Notes: generated by a model not told the origin, from the letters alone. DNA of 49,619 nt from Anaerolineales bacterium (GCA_016932165.1 JAFGDK010000124.1:1-49619); one strand, 5' to 3'. Positions 41,673 through 49,619 are shown, counted from the first letter of the stretch. Numbers and translations: made by a program.

Positions 41673-43886
41673 TTAATCTTCAGAGTCTTGATTTTCAGGG
41701 TCTTCATTTTTCCCGTTGGAATGCCGGCTGAAAACCAGCGTCAAAGCTGTGCCAACCACAACTGCACTAAAGAAGGCTGCCCAGATGGGGAGATTGAGGT
41801 TAACTGCCTCTGGACTCGGTTCTGTTTCAACCGGGGCTGGCGGTTCGGCTTTGGTGCCAGTGCCCTGGAGGATCGAGTCTGCGCCGTGGATTGATTCCTG
41901 GTGGCAGACCAGACAGGTATCGGACTCAACCAGCCAGCTGTGCCCGGTATTGAGATCGGTGTTCATATGGCATTCGTTGCACAGCAGACCAGCCGCTGCG
42001 TGGGTGGAATGTGAGACAATATCAGATTCTTCCCGGTGGCAAGTCTGGCAGGAAATCTCATAATCGCCGATTGTCATTTGCTTCTGACTGTGCGGGTTGT
42101 GGCAAGTGACACAGGTGACGTTATATTCACTGTGGACGCTGGTTTCCCAATCGCGGTATTCGTTGATGTGGCAGGCGCCGCATAATTCTGCATCTTTCTC
42201 CATGGTGAAGGCTTCTTCGGGATGTTCCACATCAGATTCAAGCTGGTGGCAGGCAACACAGCCAACCGCATTGTCCAGGTGGGAACTCTGCGACCACAGT
42301 TCATGTTCTTGCGTGTGGCAGGCTTTGCACACATCTGGATCTCTGGGGGTTGATGCATTGGGTTGGTTGGCGTCGAAATTCGATGCCGGTGGGAAGTTGG
42401 TCAATTTGGTTACATCCGCCTGGCTGTATCCCAGGGCTGCAAAATCTAGCCGGCCTCCCTCAGTTGTGTGGCACTCCTGGCAGGCCAGTGCTTCTTCTGC
42501 AGGGGCCACCATATGGGTGGTTGGCCAATACATCACGGATTCTACAAAATCATATTCTCCACTATAGGGTAAACCGGCATATTCCATTCCGGCCTGGATA
42601 GATGCATCCCAGTCAAAAGTACGCCAATAGGCAGCGTCATCCTGTCCGAACAGATGCGGGATCGCCAGGGTATTATTGCCGGTGTCAAACGGCTGTGTTG
42701 CAATGAAGGCTTTTACTGGATAGATTTTGGCGTTGGGGTCATCCTTATCGCCAAGGAAATCGTTGATGTGAACCATGCTGGTGGGGTCAATTTGCTCGCC
42801 AGGCATAACATAAGAAACATTCCCGTTGTACCACAGGTATTCTGGGATGACATCATATTGATAGGTGAAAGCACCTTTTTTGCCATCGTAGATGATATCC
42901 CCATCTTCATTGCGCGTGACAACTGGTTTGCTTGCCGAATCTAGCTGTCCGGCTGCAGACCAGTCCCAGGTCATTTTGGTGGGGTTGCCGCCGCGGGCAA
43001 ATGCTGGAATATGGCAGCTCTGGCAGGCCACTTTGGTATGGCTGTTGAGCGAGTCCAGTTGGTGTGGGGTGGTGGTGTGGCAATTTTCACATCCCTGCCA
43101 ATCGCCTTCTGCCTGGCCGTAGCGGCTGCCGGTGATCTGGTGATTTTCGGATTGGTGGCAGTTTGTGCAGTTAAAGTTGGCCCCATCTGCCGACAGGTGG
43201 ACATCCAGGGAGTAGGGGGCGTTGTTTAGAGAGGAATCGAGATCGCCGTGTTTGACATAATCGCCCCCGCCGCCGTAGAAGTGGCAGGCTCCACAGGTCT
43301 CATTGGAGGTCTTTCCTATGTTTTGAGCAACGTTTGCCAGGTCTGGTGGATTGAAGAAAATCCCACTGCCAGCCGGGAACTCGGTCGTCGTGGTGACAGG
43401 GTAACCAGCGCCTGTGGGGAATTTCTGGTATGTGCCGGTAGTGTCATGGCAAACCAGACAGTCTATGTTCTCCTCGGCACTGAAATCGAAGGTATTATCC
43501 TTCCAGCCATAGCCAATATGGCAAGAGGTACAACGCGGCTCGTTTGATTCGATGCTGATGCAGAAGTTGTTGATCAGATTTTTTTTGCCGAGAACCTGGC
43601 CGGTCTCCTCATTGGTATATTCCCAGGTCCAGTGGGTGGTTTGCATGATATCCTCAGCCACACCGGAGTGGCATGAAAGACAGGCGAGGGTGACCTCCTG
43701 AGGACTATCGAACGGCCCTTGAAGAGGCCCGAATTCGCGGTGGTCAGTGGATGGCTCAGGTGGTTCTTCGCCCTGATAAGCTGATCGGGCAAACGCGTTA
43801 CTGGTTAGGCTGGCAGATATCAACACCAGGATGGTTCCCATGGCGATGGCCAGCTTGGGTAGTAGTGCCTTCCTCTTTTTATCCAT
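41673..43886 (-). CDS. 15-haem cytochrome: OTR-like octahaem plus heptahaem module
   Basis: After a signal peptide (1-34), eight CXXCH sites (69, 119, 143, 198, 240, 266, 288, 469) reproduce the OTR pattern, including GKKNLINNFC (K101/K102), the candidate lysine ligand of the active-site haem. Seven further CXXCH sites (520, 543, 569, 592, 613, 636, 658) form a second multihaem domain of NrfB/DmsE type. A Pro/Glu linker leads to a C-terminal membrane helix (about 699-720). This suggests a catalytic head with its own electron wire, anchored outside the cell. GAGGAG precedes the ATG. It is first in the operon with the NrfC- and NrfD-like genes. Confidence 0.9.
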   Translation of the reverse strand: MDKKRKALLPKLAIAMGTILVLISASLTSNAFARSAYQGEEPPEPSTDHREFGPLQGPFDSPQEVTLACLSCHSGVAEDIMQTTHWTWEYTNEETGQVLGKKNLINNFCISIESNEPRCTSCHIGYGWKDNTFDFSAEENIDCLVCHDTTGTYQKFPTGAGYPVTTTTEFPAGSGIFFNPPDLANVAQNIGKTSNETCGACHFYGGGGDYVKHGDLDSSLNNAPYSLDVHLSADGANFNCTNCHQSENHQITGSRYGQAEGDWQGCENCHTTTPHQLDSLNSHTKVACQSCHIPAFARGGNPTKMTWDWSAAGQLDSASKPVVTRNEDGDIIYDGKKGAFTYQYDVIPEYLWYNGNVSYVMPGEQIDPTSMVHINDFLGDKDDPNAKIYPVKAFIATQPFDTGNNTLAIPHLFGQDDAAYWRTFDWDASIQAGMEYAGLPYSGEYDFVESVMYWPTTHMVAPAEEALACQECHTTEGGRLDFAALGYSQADVTKLTNFPPASNFDANQPNASTPRDPDVCKACHTQEHELWSQSSHLDNAVGCVACHQLESDVEHPEEAFTMEKDAELCGACHINEYRDWETSVHSEYNVTCVTCHNPHSQKQMTIGDYEISCQTCHREESDIVSHSTHAAAGLLCNECHMNTDLNTGHSWLVESDTCLVCHQESIHGADSILQGTGTKAEPPAPVETEPSPEAVNLNLPIWAAFFSAVVVGTALTLVFSRHSNGKNEDPENQDSED

Positions 43887-43936
43887 GTGCTACTCCTCTT
43901 CTAACGAAAATTAAACTAAAAAATACTGATACTTTC

Positions 43937-43955
43937 CTATTAAGGATACTAATAG
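43937..43955. repeat. Palindrome in the leader of the 15-haem gene
   Basis: CTATTA-N7-TAATAG lies between the -10 box and the ATG and could be an operator. It does not match the ArsR palindrome. Confidence 0.4.
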
Positions 43956-43990
43956 AAAAGACGCAAGTTTTATTAGATTCGCTTGTGAAA

Positions 43991-43999
43991 ATTGTAGCA
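43991..43999 (-). promoter_or_regulatory. Extended -10 of the OTR/NrfCD-like operon
   Basis: On the minus strand TGC directly precedes TACAAT (43996-43991). No good -35 is visible. The leader would be about 100 nt. Confidence 0.5.
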
Positions 44000-44024
44000 T
44001 ATTTTGGGGGACTTTTTTAAGATA

Positions 44025-44057
44025 ATGTCCCTGGTTTAATAGGGACATTTGTCCCTA
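44025..44057 (-). terminator. Probable terminator after the YbaK gene
   Basis: Three alternating copies of GTCCCT/AGGGAC allow two alternative stems: 44040-44046 with 44051-44057, and a perfect 8-bp stem 44025-44032 with 44041-44048. The minus strand continues with TATCTTAA. There is no long T-run. Confidence 0.5.
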
Positions 44058-44531
44058 ATCCGAGCAGAGCGCGGCGGTACGGGCGCTGGTGATTGCAAGA
44101 AGATCTTGCGGAGTGATTTCGATGTTCAGCCCCCTTTGTCCACCGGATACAAATATTGCTGGATGTGAGAGCGCAGACGAGTCTACCAATACCTGGAATC
44201 CCTTGTTGATCAACGCGAGCGGTGAGATTCCGCCAGTCTGCAAACCTGTCAGCGATTCTGCCTGCTGGTGGCTGGCCAGTTTTACCTTCTTATCCCCGAT
44301 TGATTTGGCCAGCAGCTTTAAATTCAGTTCCTGGTCGCCAGGGATCACCGCAAGGATCGGCTTGCCGGGTGTGGCCCGAACAGCCACAATTGTCTTAAAG
44401 ACCACCTCGGACGGGACACCAATCAATTGCGCAGCTTGTTTTGCCCCCAGTTTTTCTTCTGGTAAAACGTGGGCGGTGTATTTTACCTTTCTGGCATCCA
44501 GCATCCGGGTGACGTTATTGGTGACTGTCAT
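44055..44531 (-). CDS. ybaK: Cys-tRNA(Pro)/Cys-tRNA(Cys) deacylase, YbaK/EbsC family
   Basis: This 158-aa trans-editing domain protein hydrolyses misacylated Cys-tRNA. Features are KLGAKQAAQLIGVPSEVVFKTIV with the catalytic-site Lys, AVIPGDQELNLKLLAK, and the TGLQTGGISPLAL motif of the YbaK/ProX fold. It is a normal family length. The ATG overlaps the stop of the sensor kinase gene by 4 bases (ATGA), an unusual pairing of a translation-quality gene with a two-component system. Confidence 0.92.
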   Translation of the reverse strand: MTVTNNVTRMLDARKVKYTAHVLPEEKLGAKQAAQLIGVPSEVVFKTIVAVRATPGKPILAVIPGDQELNLKLLAKSIGDKKVKLASHQQAESLTGLQTGGISPLALINKGFQVLVDSSALSHPAIFVSGGQRGLNIEITPQDLLAITSARTAALCSD

Positions 44532-45949
44532 TTCTCCTCTTTTGGCAATTGGATGGTGAAAACAGCTCCCCCTTGAGGATGGTTGGCTGCGGTAAGCGTT
44601 CCCCCATGTTCCCGGACGATCTGCATCGCAATTGCCAACCCCAGCCCAGAACCGCCTTTATCCCTGGAGCGGGATTGGTCAGACCGGTAGAAGCGGTCAA
44701 ACAGGTGGGGGAGAGCTTTTTCAGGTATCCCCTCTCCTGAATCCTGGATAGTGATGGTGACAGAGTCTGAATTGCACGCGGTGGTGATTTCAACAGCTCC
44801 ACCATGTGGTGTATGCCTCAGGCTGTTGTGCAGCAGATTATAGACCACCTGGTTGATCCTGTTGGGATCCAGGAGACAGGGCGGGCAGTTTTGGCCGGGA
44901 TGGCAAGTCAGCGATATGCCTGCCTCAGCAAACCTGGCTTGGAAATCCTTGCAAACGCGGGAAATAAGGGCGTTTAGATCGGTGCTGACCTTTTCGATCC
45001 TCAGTTCTCCAGCGTCCGCAAGCGCCAGTGTGCGCAAGTCTTCAACCAGCTTGGTGAGGAGGTTGTTTTGCTGAATGATCGGAACCAGGTTTTCCAGGGT
45101 CAGGGGGTATATACCGTCCTGAAGCGCTTCCAGGTTGGCGCGTTGAATGGAAAGCGGTGTGCGCAATTCGTGGGCGATGTCTGCGGTCATTGCCTGACGG
45201 GCTTGCTGAGCATCCTGGAGAGAATCCGCCATTTGATTGAAGGACTTTCCCAACTGCCCGATCTCATCATTTCCTCTCACAGGCACTCGCTGGCTGAGGT
45301 CTCCGCTGGCGATCTGGTTGGCTGCTCTGGTTAGTTGGCGGATAGGATTCATCAGCAGGGCTGCCAGGATGGTTGCCAGCACTATCGTAACAACTGTGCC
45401 TATCAGGGCTGTGGGGCCAAGAGATTCTGCCAGGGAGTCACTTAATTCCTGGCTGATCACTTCACTGAGATCCAGGGTGCTGGCCTCTGGAAGCAGATAG
45501 CCAACCACCTGTTCTTCGACGATGATCTCAAATCCATTGGCGAGTGCATCAGCAGGCAGCGCCTCGCCGGTTTGCAGGCTGCTGGAGAGAAGTACCACGC
45601 CGTTTGTATCTGTAAGAGAAAACTGATCCTGATTATTGAAGTTGCCAAAATTTGCATTTCCCCCGGTTCCCTGACCTCCTGCCCCGCTGCCTTTCCCTCG
45701 GCCGCCGCCAGACCCGTCGCCAGTGCCGCTGGGATTCTCTACGGCGACATCCATACTGATCCCTTCCCAGGAGCCGTGTTCGATGTAGTAATCGGTATAT
45801 TGCTTGATCACCCGGTCTGCACCGTAGAAACCACCGCTTTGGGCAAAGCTGGTGATTATTGTCTCGGTATCCGTGCGGATCACAAATCCAAGTATCACCA
45901 GGGTGAGGATCATTACAATTGCGAAAGATAGGAATAACCTGATCCGCAT
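44528..45949 (-). CDS. Sensor histidine kinase with Gly-rich extracytoplasmic loop
   Basis: Membrane helices at about 5-24 and 181-200 bracket a 155-residue external sensor region. That region contains a striking glycine-rich insert (73-105, with SGTGDGSGGGRGKGSGAGG). A HAMP domain follows (200-252), then the H-box IAHELRTP with H260, the N-box VVYNLLHNSLRH, and the ATPase boxes GEGIPE and GSGLGLAIAMQIV. It is organised like BaeS-type envelope-stress kinases. The response regulator gene ends 3 bases before its start, and YbaK overlaps its end. Confidence 0.94.
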   Translation of the reverse strand: MRIRLFLSFAIVMILTLVILGFVIRTDTETIITSFAQSGGFYGADRVIKQYTDYYIEHGSWEGISMDVAVENPSGTGDGSGGGRGKGSGAGGQGTGGNANFGNFNNQDQFSLTDTNGVVLLSSSLQTGEALPADALANGFEIIVEEQVVGYLLPEASTLDLSEVISQELSDSLAESLGPTALIGTVVTIVLATILAALLMNPIRQLTRAANQIASGDLSQRVPVRGNDEIGQLGKSFNQMADSLQDAQQARQAMTADIAHELRTPLSIQRANLEALQDGIYPLTLENLVPIIQQNNLLTKLVEDLRTLALADAGELRIEKVSTDLNALISRVCKDFQARFAEAGISLTCHPGQNCPPCLLDPNRINQVVYNLLHNSLRHTPHGGAVEITTACNSDSVTITIQDSGEGIPEKALPHLFDRFYRSDQSRSRDKGGSGLGLAIAMQIVREHGGTLTAANHPQGGAVFTIQLPKEEK

Positions 45950-45952
45950 GAT

Positions 45953-46639
45953 TTACCCTTTATCAAATTTATAGCCGAGGCCAAATACGGTGAGGATATA
46001 TCGTGGTGACTTGGGGTCTGCTTCTATCTTGCTTCTAAGATTCTTAATGTGGGCGTCGATCGTGCGTTCATATCCCTCGAAAGCAGAACCTTCCTGGGTC
46101 TCTTCCAATAGTTGTAAACGCGAGTAAACCCGGCCTGGGGATCCCGCCAGCGTGGCCAATAAATTGAATTCTGTTGGGGTGAGATCAAAATACTGGCTGC
46201 CGCTTTGCACCGTATGGGCTTCGAGGTTAATTTCCAGATCTCCAGCCCGGATGATCTCAGGTTTTCTCTCACTTTGCCCGCCTGCGCGCCTGAGCACGGT
46301 GCGGACGCGGGCAACTACCTCGCGCGGCGAATAGGGTTTGGTGACATAATCGTCTGCGCCCAACTCAAGACCGATTAATCTATCGGTTTCTTCTACCCTG
46401 GCGGTAACCATGATGATCGGTGTATCCTTTTCCCGGCGAATGGCGCGGGCGACATCTAATCCATCCATTCCTGGCAGGTTCAGATCAAGGATTACCAGGT
46501 CCGGTTGGGATGAGTGCCAAGTTTCCAGCCCGGTGTCGCCCTGGTAAGAGGTCAGGACCTCAAAACCGGCGTTTTCCAGATAGGAACGCAACACCTTTGC
46601 CAGTTCGGCCTCATCTTCAATGATCAGGATTTTTTTCAT
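45953..46639 (-). CDS. OmpR-family response regulator
   Basis: The receiver domain (1-120) has the acidic pair in IIEDEAE, phosphoacceptor D52 in ILDLNLPGMDG, VTAR and the Lys of VTKPYSPRE. The winged helix (about 135-226) has FDLTPTEFNLLATLA and the ERTIDAHIKNLRSKIE recognition region. It resembles BaeR/CpxR-like regulators. It is the partner of the sensor kinase that starts 3 bases after its stop. The -10 box lies 6 bases before the ATG and there is no ribosome binding site, so the transcript is probably leaderless. Confidence 0.94.
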   Translation of the reverse strand: MKKILIIEDEAELAKVLRSYLENAGFEVLTSYQGDTGLETWHSSQPDLVILDLNLPGMDGLDVARAIRREKDTPIIMVTARVEETDRLIGLELGADDYVTKPYSPREVVARVRTVLRRAGGQSERKPEIIRAGDLEINLEAHTVQSGSQYFDLTPTEFNLLATLAGSPGRVYSRLQLLEETQEGSAFEGYERTIDAHIKNLRSKIEADPKSPRYILTVFGLGYKFDKG

Positions 46640-46645
46640 GGGGTT

Positions 46646-46651
46646 ATTATA
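46646..46651 (-). promoter_or_regulatory. -10 box of the leaderless regulator/kinase operon
   Basis: A perfect TATAAT (46651-46646, minus strand) ends 6 bases before the ATG at 46639. Confidence 0.6.
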
Positions 46652-46661
46652 GCCCAGTAGA

Positions 46662-46695
46662 TAAAAAAATGGCGGAGAGGGGAGTCTCCGCCATT
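46662..46695 (-). terminator. Terminator of the small secreted protein gene
   Basis: A perfect 11-bp stem (46668-46678 with 46685-46695) with a 6-nt loop is followed on the minus strand by a T-run. It sits directly upstream of the regulator promoter. Confidence 0.93.
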
Positions 46696-46711
46696 TGGAG
46701 AAAGGATGAAA

Positions 46712-47221
46712 TTAGTTAGATGGCAGGATTGAATCCCAGCTGTCACATTCACCAGTGCCGTCGCATAATCCGTCTCCAAATTGTCCGCCGCCGCCCCGAC
46801 CGCCGCCATTGCCGTTGCCGTGCCCGCCCTGGCGCCATCCGCCCTGACCGTGTCCAATCCGGGAACGGAAGTATTGGTATTCATACTCTCCAATCACACC
46901 ATCGGCTAGAGCAGCCTCATATGCCATTTCCCGCGCTTCTGAACGCAGGTTTGCCAGACTTTCGGCATCAATGCCCAAGTCCATTGCTATATCAAAGAGG
47001 GTGTTCCCCGCAAGTTTGCAAGCGTCGTATTCCTCCAGGGTGATTCCGAGCAGGTCTGCGATCGCCTGGTTCATGTAATCGGCCATCACCCGGTTGCCGG
47101 CAGAGTCTCTGGTTTGGGTCTTTCTGGGTGCGGTGGGGGGTTCTTCCTCAGCCATTACTGTCCCGATACTTAATGCTGCCACCAGCATCACCACGATTGA
47201 AATTACTAGGTACTTCTTCAT
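46712..47221 (-). CDS. Small secreted helical protein with Gly-rich tail
   Basis: A signal peptide (about 1-25) precedes a helical domain (about 45-120: LLGITLEEYDACKLAGNTLFDIAMDLGID..., ADGVIGEYEYQYF) like the small secreted helical repeats common in Chloroflexota and DUF2680-type proteins. A glycine/arginine/histidine-rich tail (about 120-150) ends with two cysteines (LCDGTGEC). It lies just upstream of the two-component operon, whose kinase has a similar glycine-rich external segment, so it may be a sensed partner or target, as CpxP/Spy are in other systems. ATG 47221 (169 aa) is preferred over an in-frame GTG at 47230, with GAAAGG upstream. Confidence 0.75.
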   Translation of the reverse strand: MKKYLVISIVVMLVAALSIGTVMAEEEPPTAPRKTQTRDSAGNRVMADYMNQAIADLLGITLEEYDACKLAGNTLFDIAMDLGIDAESLANLRSEAREMAYEAALADGVIGEYEYQYFRSRIGHGQGGWRQGGHGNGNGGGRGGGGQFGDGLCDGTGECDSWDSILPSN

Positions 47222-47330
47222 CTTTATCACCTTTCGTCGGTCTTGTTTCGATGTCTAGATGATAGCGGGTGGTTGTGAAGAAGTTGTGAAGATGGTATGT
47301 GGAATTGATAAATCTTTTCCACTGGGAGTG

Positions 47331-49370
47331 TTAATCCTGCCCGGCGAGCACCTTGATCCGCTCCCAGGGCTTGAGGGATTCATCCTCGGCCAGGATGGTG
47401 CGCAGTTCATAGATCTGATCGCGCAGCATGGCAGCCTGCTCGAACTGTAGATCAGCAGCGGCCTGACGCATGCGGGATTCGAGTGTCTCGATCATGGTTT
47501 GCAATTCTTTCTTTGGTACTGGGGCAGGCTGGCTGGTGTCATATCCGGCGGCTGATTCTGCTGCATAGCTGACACTGACCCTGTCGGTAAGATCGCGGAT
47601 CTCTTTGACAATACTGATCGGCTTGATGTTGTGCTTCTGGTTATAGGCAGCCTGAATCTCCCGGCGGCGGTTGGTTTCGTCGATGGATCCTTTCATTGCC
47701 TCGGTGATCTGATCGGCATACATGATCACCTGCCCGCTGACATGCCGGGCAGCGCGCCCGATGGTTTGGATCAGGGCGGTCTGCGAGCGCAAGAAGCCTT
47801 GTTTATCAGCATCCAGAATCGCCACCAGGGATACCTCCGGCAGGTCGAGACCCTCACGCAGCAGGTTGATGCCCACGACCACATCGAAGACGCCCATGCG
47901 CAGGTCGCGCAGAATGCCGATGCGTTCCAGGGTGTCCACTTCAGAGTGCAGGTAGTGAACCTTAATGCCCATTTCCAATAGATAATCGGACAGATCTTCT
48001 GCCATCCGCTTGGTAAGCGTGGTGACCAGAGCGCGTTCTCCGCGTTGCGTCCGGCCTTTGATCTCCCCGATCAGATCGTCAATCTGCCCCTCGATCGGGC
48101 GCACCTCCACTTTCGGGTCCACCAGCCCAGTAGGCCGGATGACCTGATCAACTACCTGGGCGGCGTGTTCCAATTCGTAGGGGCCTGGAGTTGCAGTGGT
48201 GTAGATCACCTGGCCGATGTATTCCTCGAACTCTTCAAACTTGAGCGGGCGGTTGTCCATCGCCGAGGGCAGGCGGAAGCCGTATTCCACCAGGGTGGAT
48301 TTGCGGGACTGGTCTCCATTGTACATTCCCCTGATCTGGGGGATAGTCATGTGCGACTCGTCAATGAAGAGCAGGAAGTCGGGCGGGAAGTAGTCGATCA
48401 GCGTCCAGGGGTGGGTGCCGGCAGGGCGCTGGTCGAGGTGGCGGGAGTAGTTCTCCACCCCTGCACATGAGCCGGTCTCGCGCAGCATTTCGATATCGTA
48501 GCGGGTGCGCTGGTCCAGACGCTGCGCCTCCAGCAGCATCCCGTTGCTCTTGAAGTAAGCCAGCTGCTCATCCAGTTCTTGCTGGATAGTGTCCAGCGCG
48601 GCATGGAGCTTGTCTTCCTCGGTGATAAAATGCTTGGCGGGGAAGATCGAGACCTGGCTCATCTCTTCCTTGATCTCACCGGTGAGCATGTTCATCTCTA
48701 CGATGCGCTCCACCTCGTCGCCAAAGAAGGTGATCCGGTAGCCGACCTTATCCTGGTAGGCAGGGACGAGGTCCAGCGTATCGCCTCGTACCCGGAAGGT
48801 GCCAGGGGCCAGATCGATATCGTTGCGCGAGTAGTGGATCTCGACCAGCCGCCGCAGGAGAAAATTGCGCCGGACGGTTTCACCGACTTTGAGGTTGACG
48901 ACCACCTTGCCGTAGGCTTCAGGGTTGCCCAAGCCGTAGATGCAAGAGACCGAAGCAACGATAATCACATCCTTTCGTGAAAGCAGCGAGGTGGTGGCTG
49001 CCAGACGCAGGCGTTCAATTTCTTCATTAATATCCGTCTCTTTTTCTATGTACAGGTCCCGCCGGGGAACGTAGGCTTCCGGCTGGTAATAGTCGTAATA
49101 GGAGGTGAAGTATTCGACTGCATTCTGGGGGAAGAATTCTTTAAACTCGGCGTAAAGCTGGGCGACGAGCGTTTTGTTATGGGCGATCACCAGGGCGGAG
49201 CGCTGGGTTTGCTCGATGATGTTGGCCATGGTGAAGGTTTTGCCGGTCCCTGTTGCGCCCAGCAGAACTTGATGCTGGTGGCCCTTTCTAAGGCCTTCGG
49301 TCAGCTGCTTGATGGCTTCAGGCTGATCGCCGGTTGGCTTGTACGGCGCATGCAATACAAATTGTTTCAT
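47331..49370 (-). CDS. uvrB: Excinuclease ABC subunit B
   Basis: UvrB is the damage-verifying helicase-like subunit of nucleotide excision repair. The start [17 protein letters not shown], Walker A GATGTGKT, the beta-hairpin region [12 protein letters not shown], the IDESH helicase box, the ATPGPYE segment and the C-terminal UVR domain that binds UvrC ([24 protein letters not shown]) are all present. Length 679 aa is normal. AAGGAAG precedes the ATG. A leader of about 110 nt separates it from its promoter. No clear LexA-type site was seen. Confidence 0.97.
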   Translation of the reverse strand: MKQFVLHAPYKPTGDQPEAIKQLTEGLRKGHQHQVLLGATGTGKTFTMANIIEQTQRSALVIAHNKTLVAQLYAEFKEFFPQNAVEYFTSYYDYYQPEAYVPRRDLYIEKETDINEEIERLRLAATTSLLSRKDVIIVASVSCIYGLGNPEAYGKVVVNLKVGETVRRNFLLRRLVEIHYSRNDIDLAPGTFRVRGDTLDLVPAYQDKVGYRITFFGDEVERIVEMNMLTGEIKEEMSQVSIFPAKHFITEEDKLHAALDTIQQELDEQLAYFKSNGMLLEAQRLDQRTRYDIEMLRETGSCAGVENYSRHLDQRPAGTHPWTLIDYFPPDFLLFIDESHMTIPQIRGMYNGDQSRKSTLVEYGFRLPSAMDNRPLKFEEFEEYIGQVIYTTATPGPYELEHAAQVVDQVIRPTGLVDPKVEVRPIEGQIDDLIGEIKGRTQRGERALVTTLTKRMAEDLSDYLLEMGIKVHYLHSEVDTLERIGILRDLRMGVFDVVVGINLLREGLDLPEVSLVAILDADKQGFLRSQTALIQTIGRAARHVSGQVIMYADQITEAMKGSIDETNRRREIQAAYNQKHNIKPISIVKEIRDLTDRVSVSYAAESAAGYDTSQPAPVPKKELQTMIETLESRMRQAAADLQFEQAAMLRDQIYELRTILAEDESLKPWERIKVLAGQD

Positions 49371-49396
49371 TATCTTCCTTATGCAATAAATGTTGT

Positions 49397-49424
49397 GATT
49401 TGTGATTGGTCACCTAGAGATTAG
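49397..49424. repeat. Degenerate heptad repeat upstream of uvrB
   Basis: Units read GATTTGT, GATTGGT, CACCTAG, AGATTAG. They resemble the run at 8293-8320, which has GATTGGT, GATTTGT and GACTTAG in a similar order. Confidence 0.45.
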
Positions 49425-49490
49425 GGAGGTGTGTAGCGATGGGGAGGTTAGATCGTCGATCAGGTATGTTGTTTCATGGTGCGCTGGCTT

Positions 49491-49519
49491 ATTATAGAAC
49501 AAATGCCCTAATGTGTACA
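49491..49519 (-). promoter_or_regulatory. uvrB promoter
   Basis: On the minus strand TGTACA (49519-49514), a 17-bp spacer and a perfect TATAAT (49496-49491). Confidence 0.55.
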
Positions 49520-49601
49520 GGGGAAAGGTGAAACTGTAAGGGCAAAGTAGTAAAGTCCTAATCTAGCAAAGTTAAAATGTCCTATTGGAGGACAAGGAGC
49601 A

Positions 49602-49619
49602 ATGAAATGGACAATCACA
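49602..49619 (+). CDS. Start of a plus-strand gene, cut by the window end
   Basis: ATG at 49602 begins MKWTIT and runs off the window. AAGGAG (49594-49599) is ideally placed, and a small hairpin TGTCCT-N5-AGGACA (49578-49594) overlaps the ribosome binding site region, which could affect translation. Product unknown. It is divergent from uvrB. Confidence 0.5.

Noticed and set aside
43977-43990. Possible second ArsR operator near the 15-haem gene promoter
   Set aside because: Only an ATTCG half-site is present, and the matching CGAAT half is absent, so shared regulation is not supported.
49371-49601. LexA box upstream of uvrB
   Set aside because: No CTG-N10-CAG or GAAC-N4-GTTC palindrome is present near the promoter; GAACAAATG lacks the second half.

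Overview
The window looks like a chromosomal stretch of an anaerobic or facultative member of the Chloroflexota, most like class Anaerolineae. This is inferred from gene content, not from a database search: a very long SecA (about 1,480 residues), a T-box leader on a type 2 isoleucyl-tRNA synthetase, a stand-alone B12-binding mutase subunit next to MeaB, many lipoproteins with threonine/proline linkers, and moderate GC. No rRNA, CRISPR array, transposase, integrase or prophage gene was seen. Coding density is high, and the large antisense frames are shadows of well-supported genes.

Left part (1-8.4 kb): the 3' end of an AT-rich TIR-domain gene; a tRNA-Arg with anticodon GCG between small perfect hairpins; a stand-alone receiver protein with an inositol monophosphatase; a membrane-anchored diheme cytochrome; two lipoproteins flanking a PilZ protein and an OmpR-type two-component pair.

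Middle (8.4-33 kb) is mostly housekeeping: ornithine carbamoyltransferase plus ornithine aminotransferase; the small methylmalonyl-CoA mutase subunit, MeaB, an acetyltransferase, PRPP synthetase and MutM; convergent adenosine deaminase and a metallo-beta-lactamase-fold hydrolase; SecA; an unrecognised 425-aa protein; DnaE with an unusual tail; an L,D-transpeptidase; and IleRS, which carries the swapped GxHH form of the HIGH signature.

The most unusual region is 33.1-44 kb on the minus strand. It holds two adjacent transcription units separated by a clear terminator. Unit A is a 15-haem octahaem-tetrathionate-reductase-like protein with a C-terminal anchor, a Tat-exported four-cluster ferredoxin and an NrfD/PsrC-type membrane quinone subunit. 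Unit B is an ArsR repressor with a palindrome at its own start codon, an 8-haem OTR paralogue, a 7-haem c / cytochrome b561 fusion with an EF-hand, and two YeeE/YedE transporter halves. The second half carries a rhodanese domain lacking its cysteine and a SoxY-like C-terminal Gly-Gly-Gly-Cys-Gly tail. Together the units encode 30 c-type haem sites, a diheme b module and four FeS clusters. I read this as a quinone-linked extracytoplasmic respiratory system for a sulfur oxyanion (tetrathionate or thiosulfate) or a nitrogen oxide, coupled to sulfur uptake. The reaction is not proven by sequence.

Right part (44-49.6 kb): a YbaK deacylase, a sensor kinase and response regulator, a small secreted glycine-rich protein that may be the kinase's partner, UvrB, and the first codons of a plus-strand gene.

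Promoters here repeatedly show an extended -10 (TGn directly before TAnnnT), and several genes appear to be leaderless.
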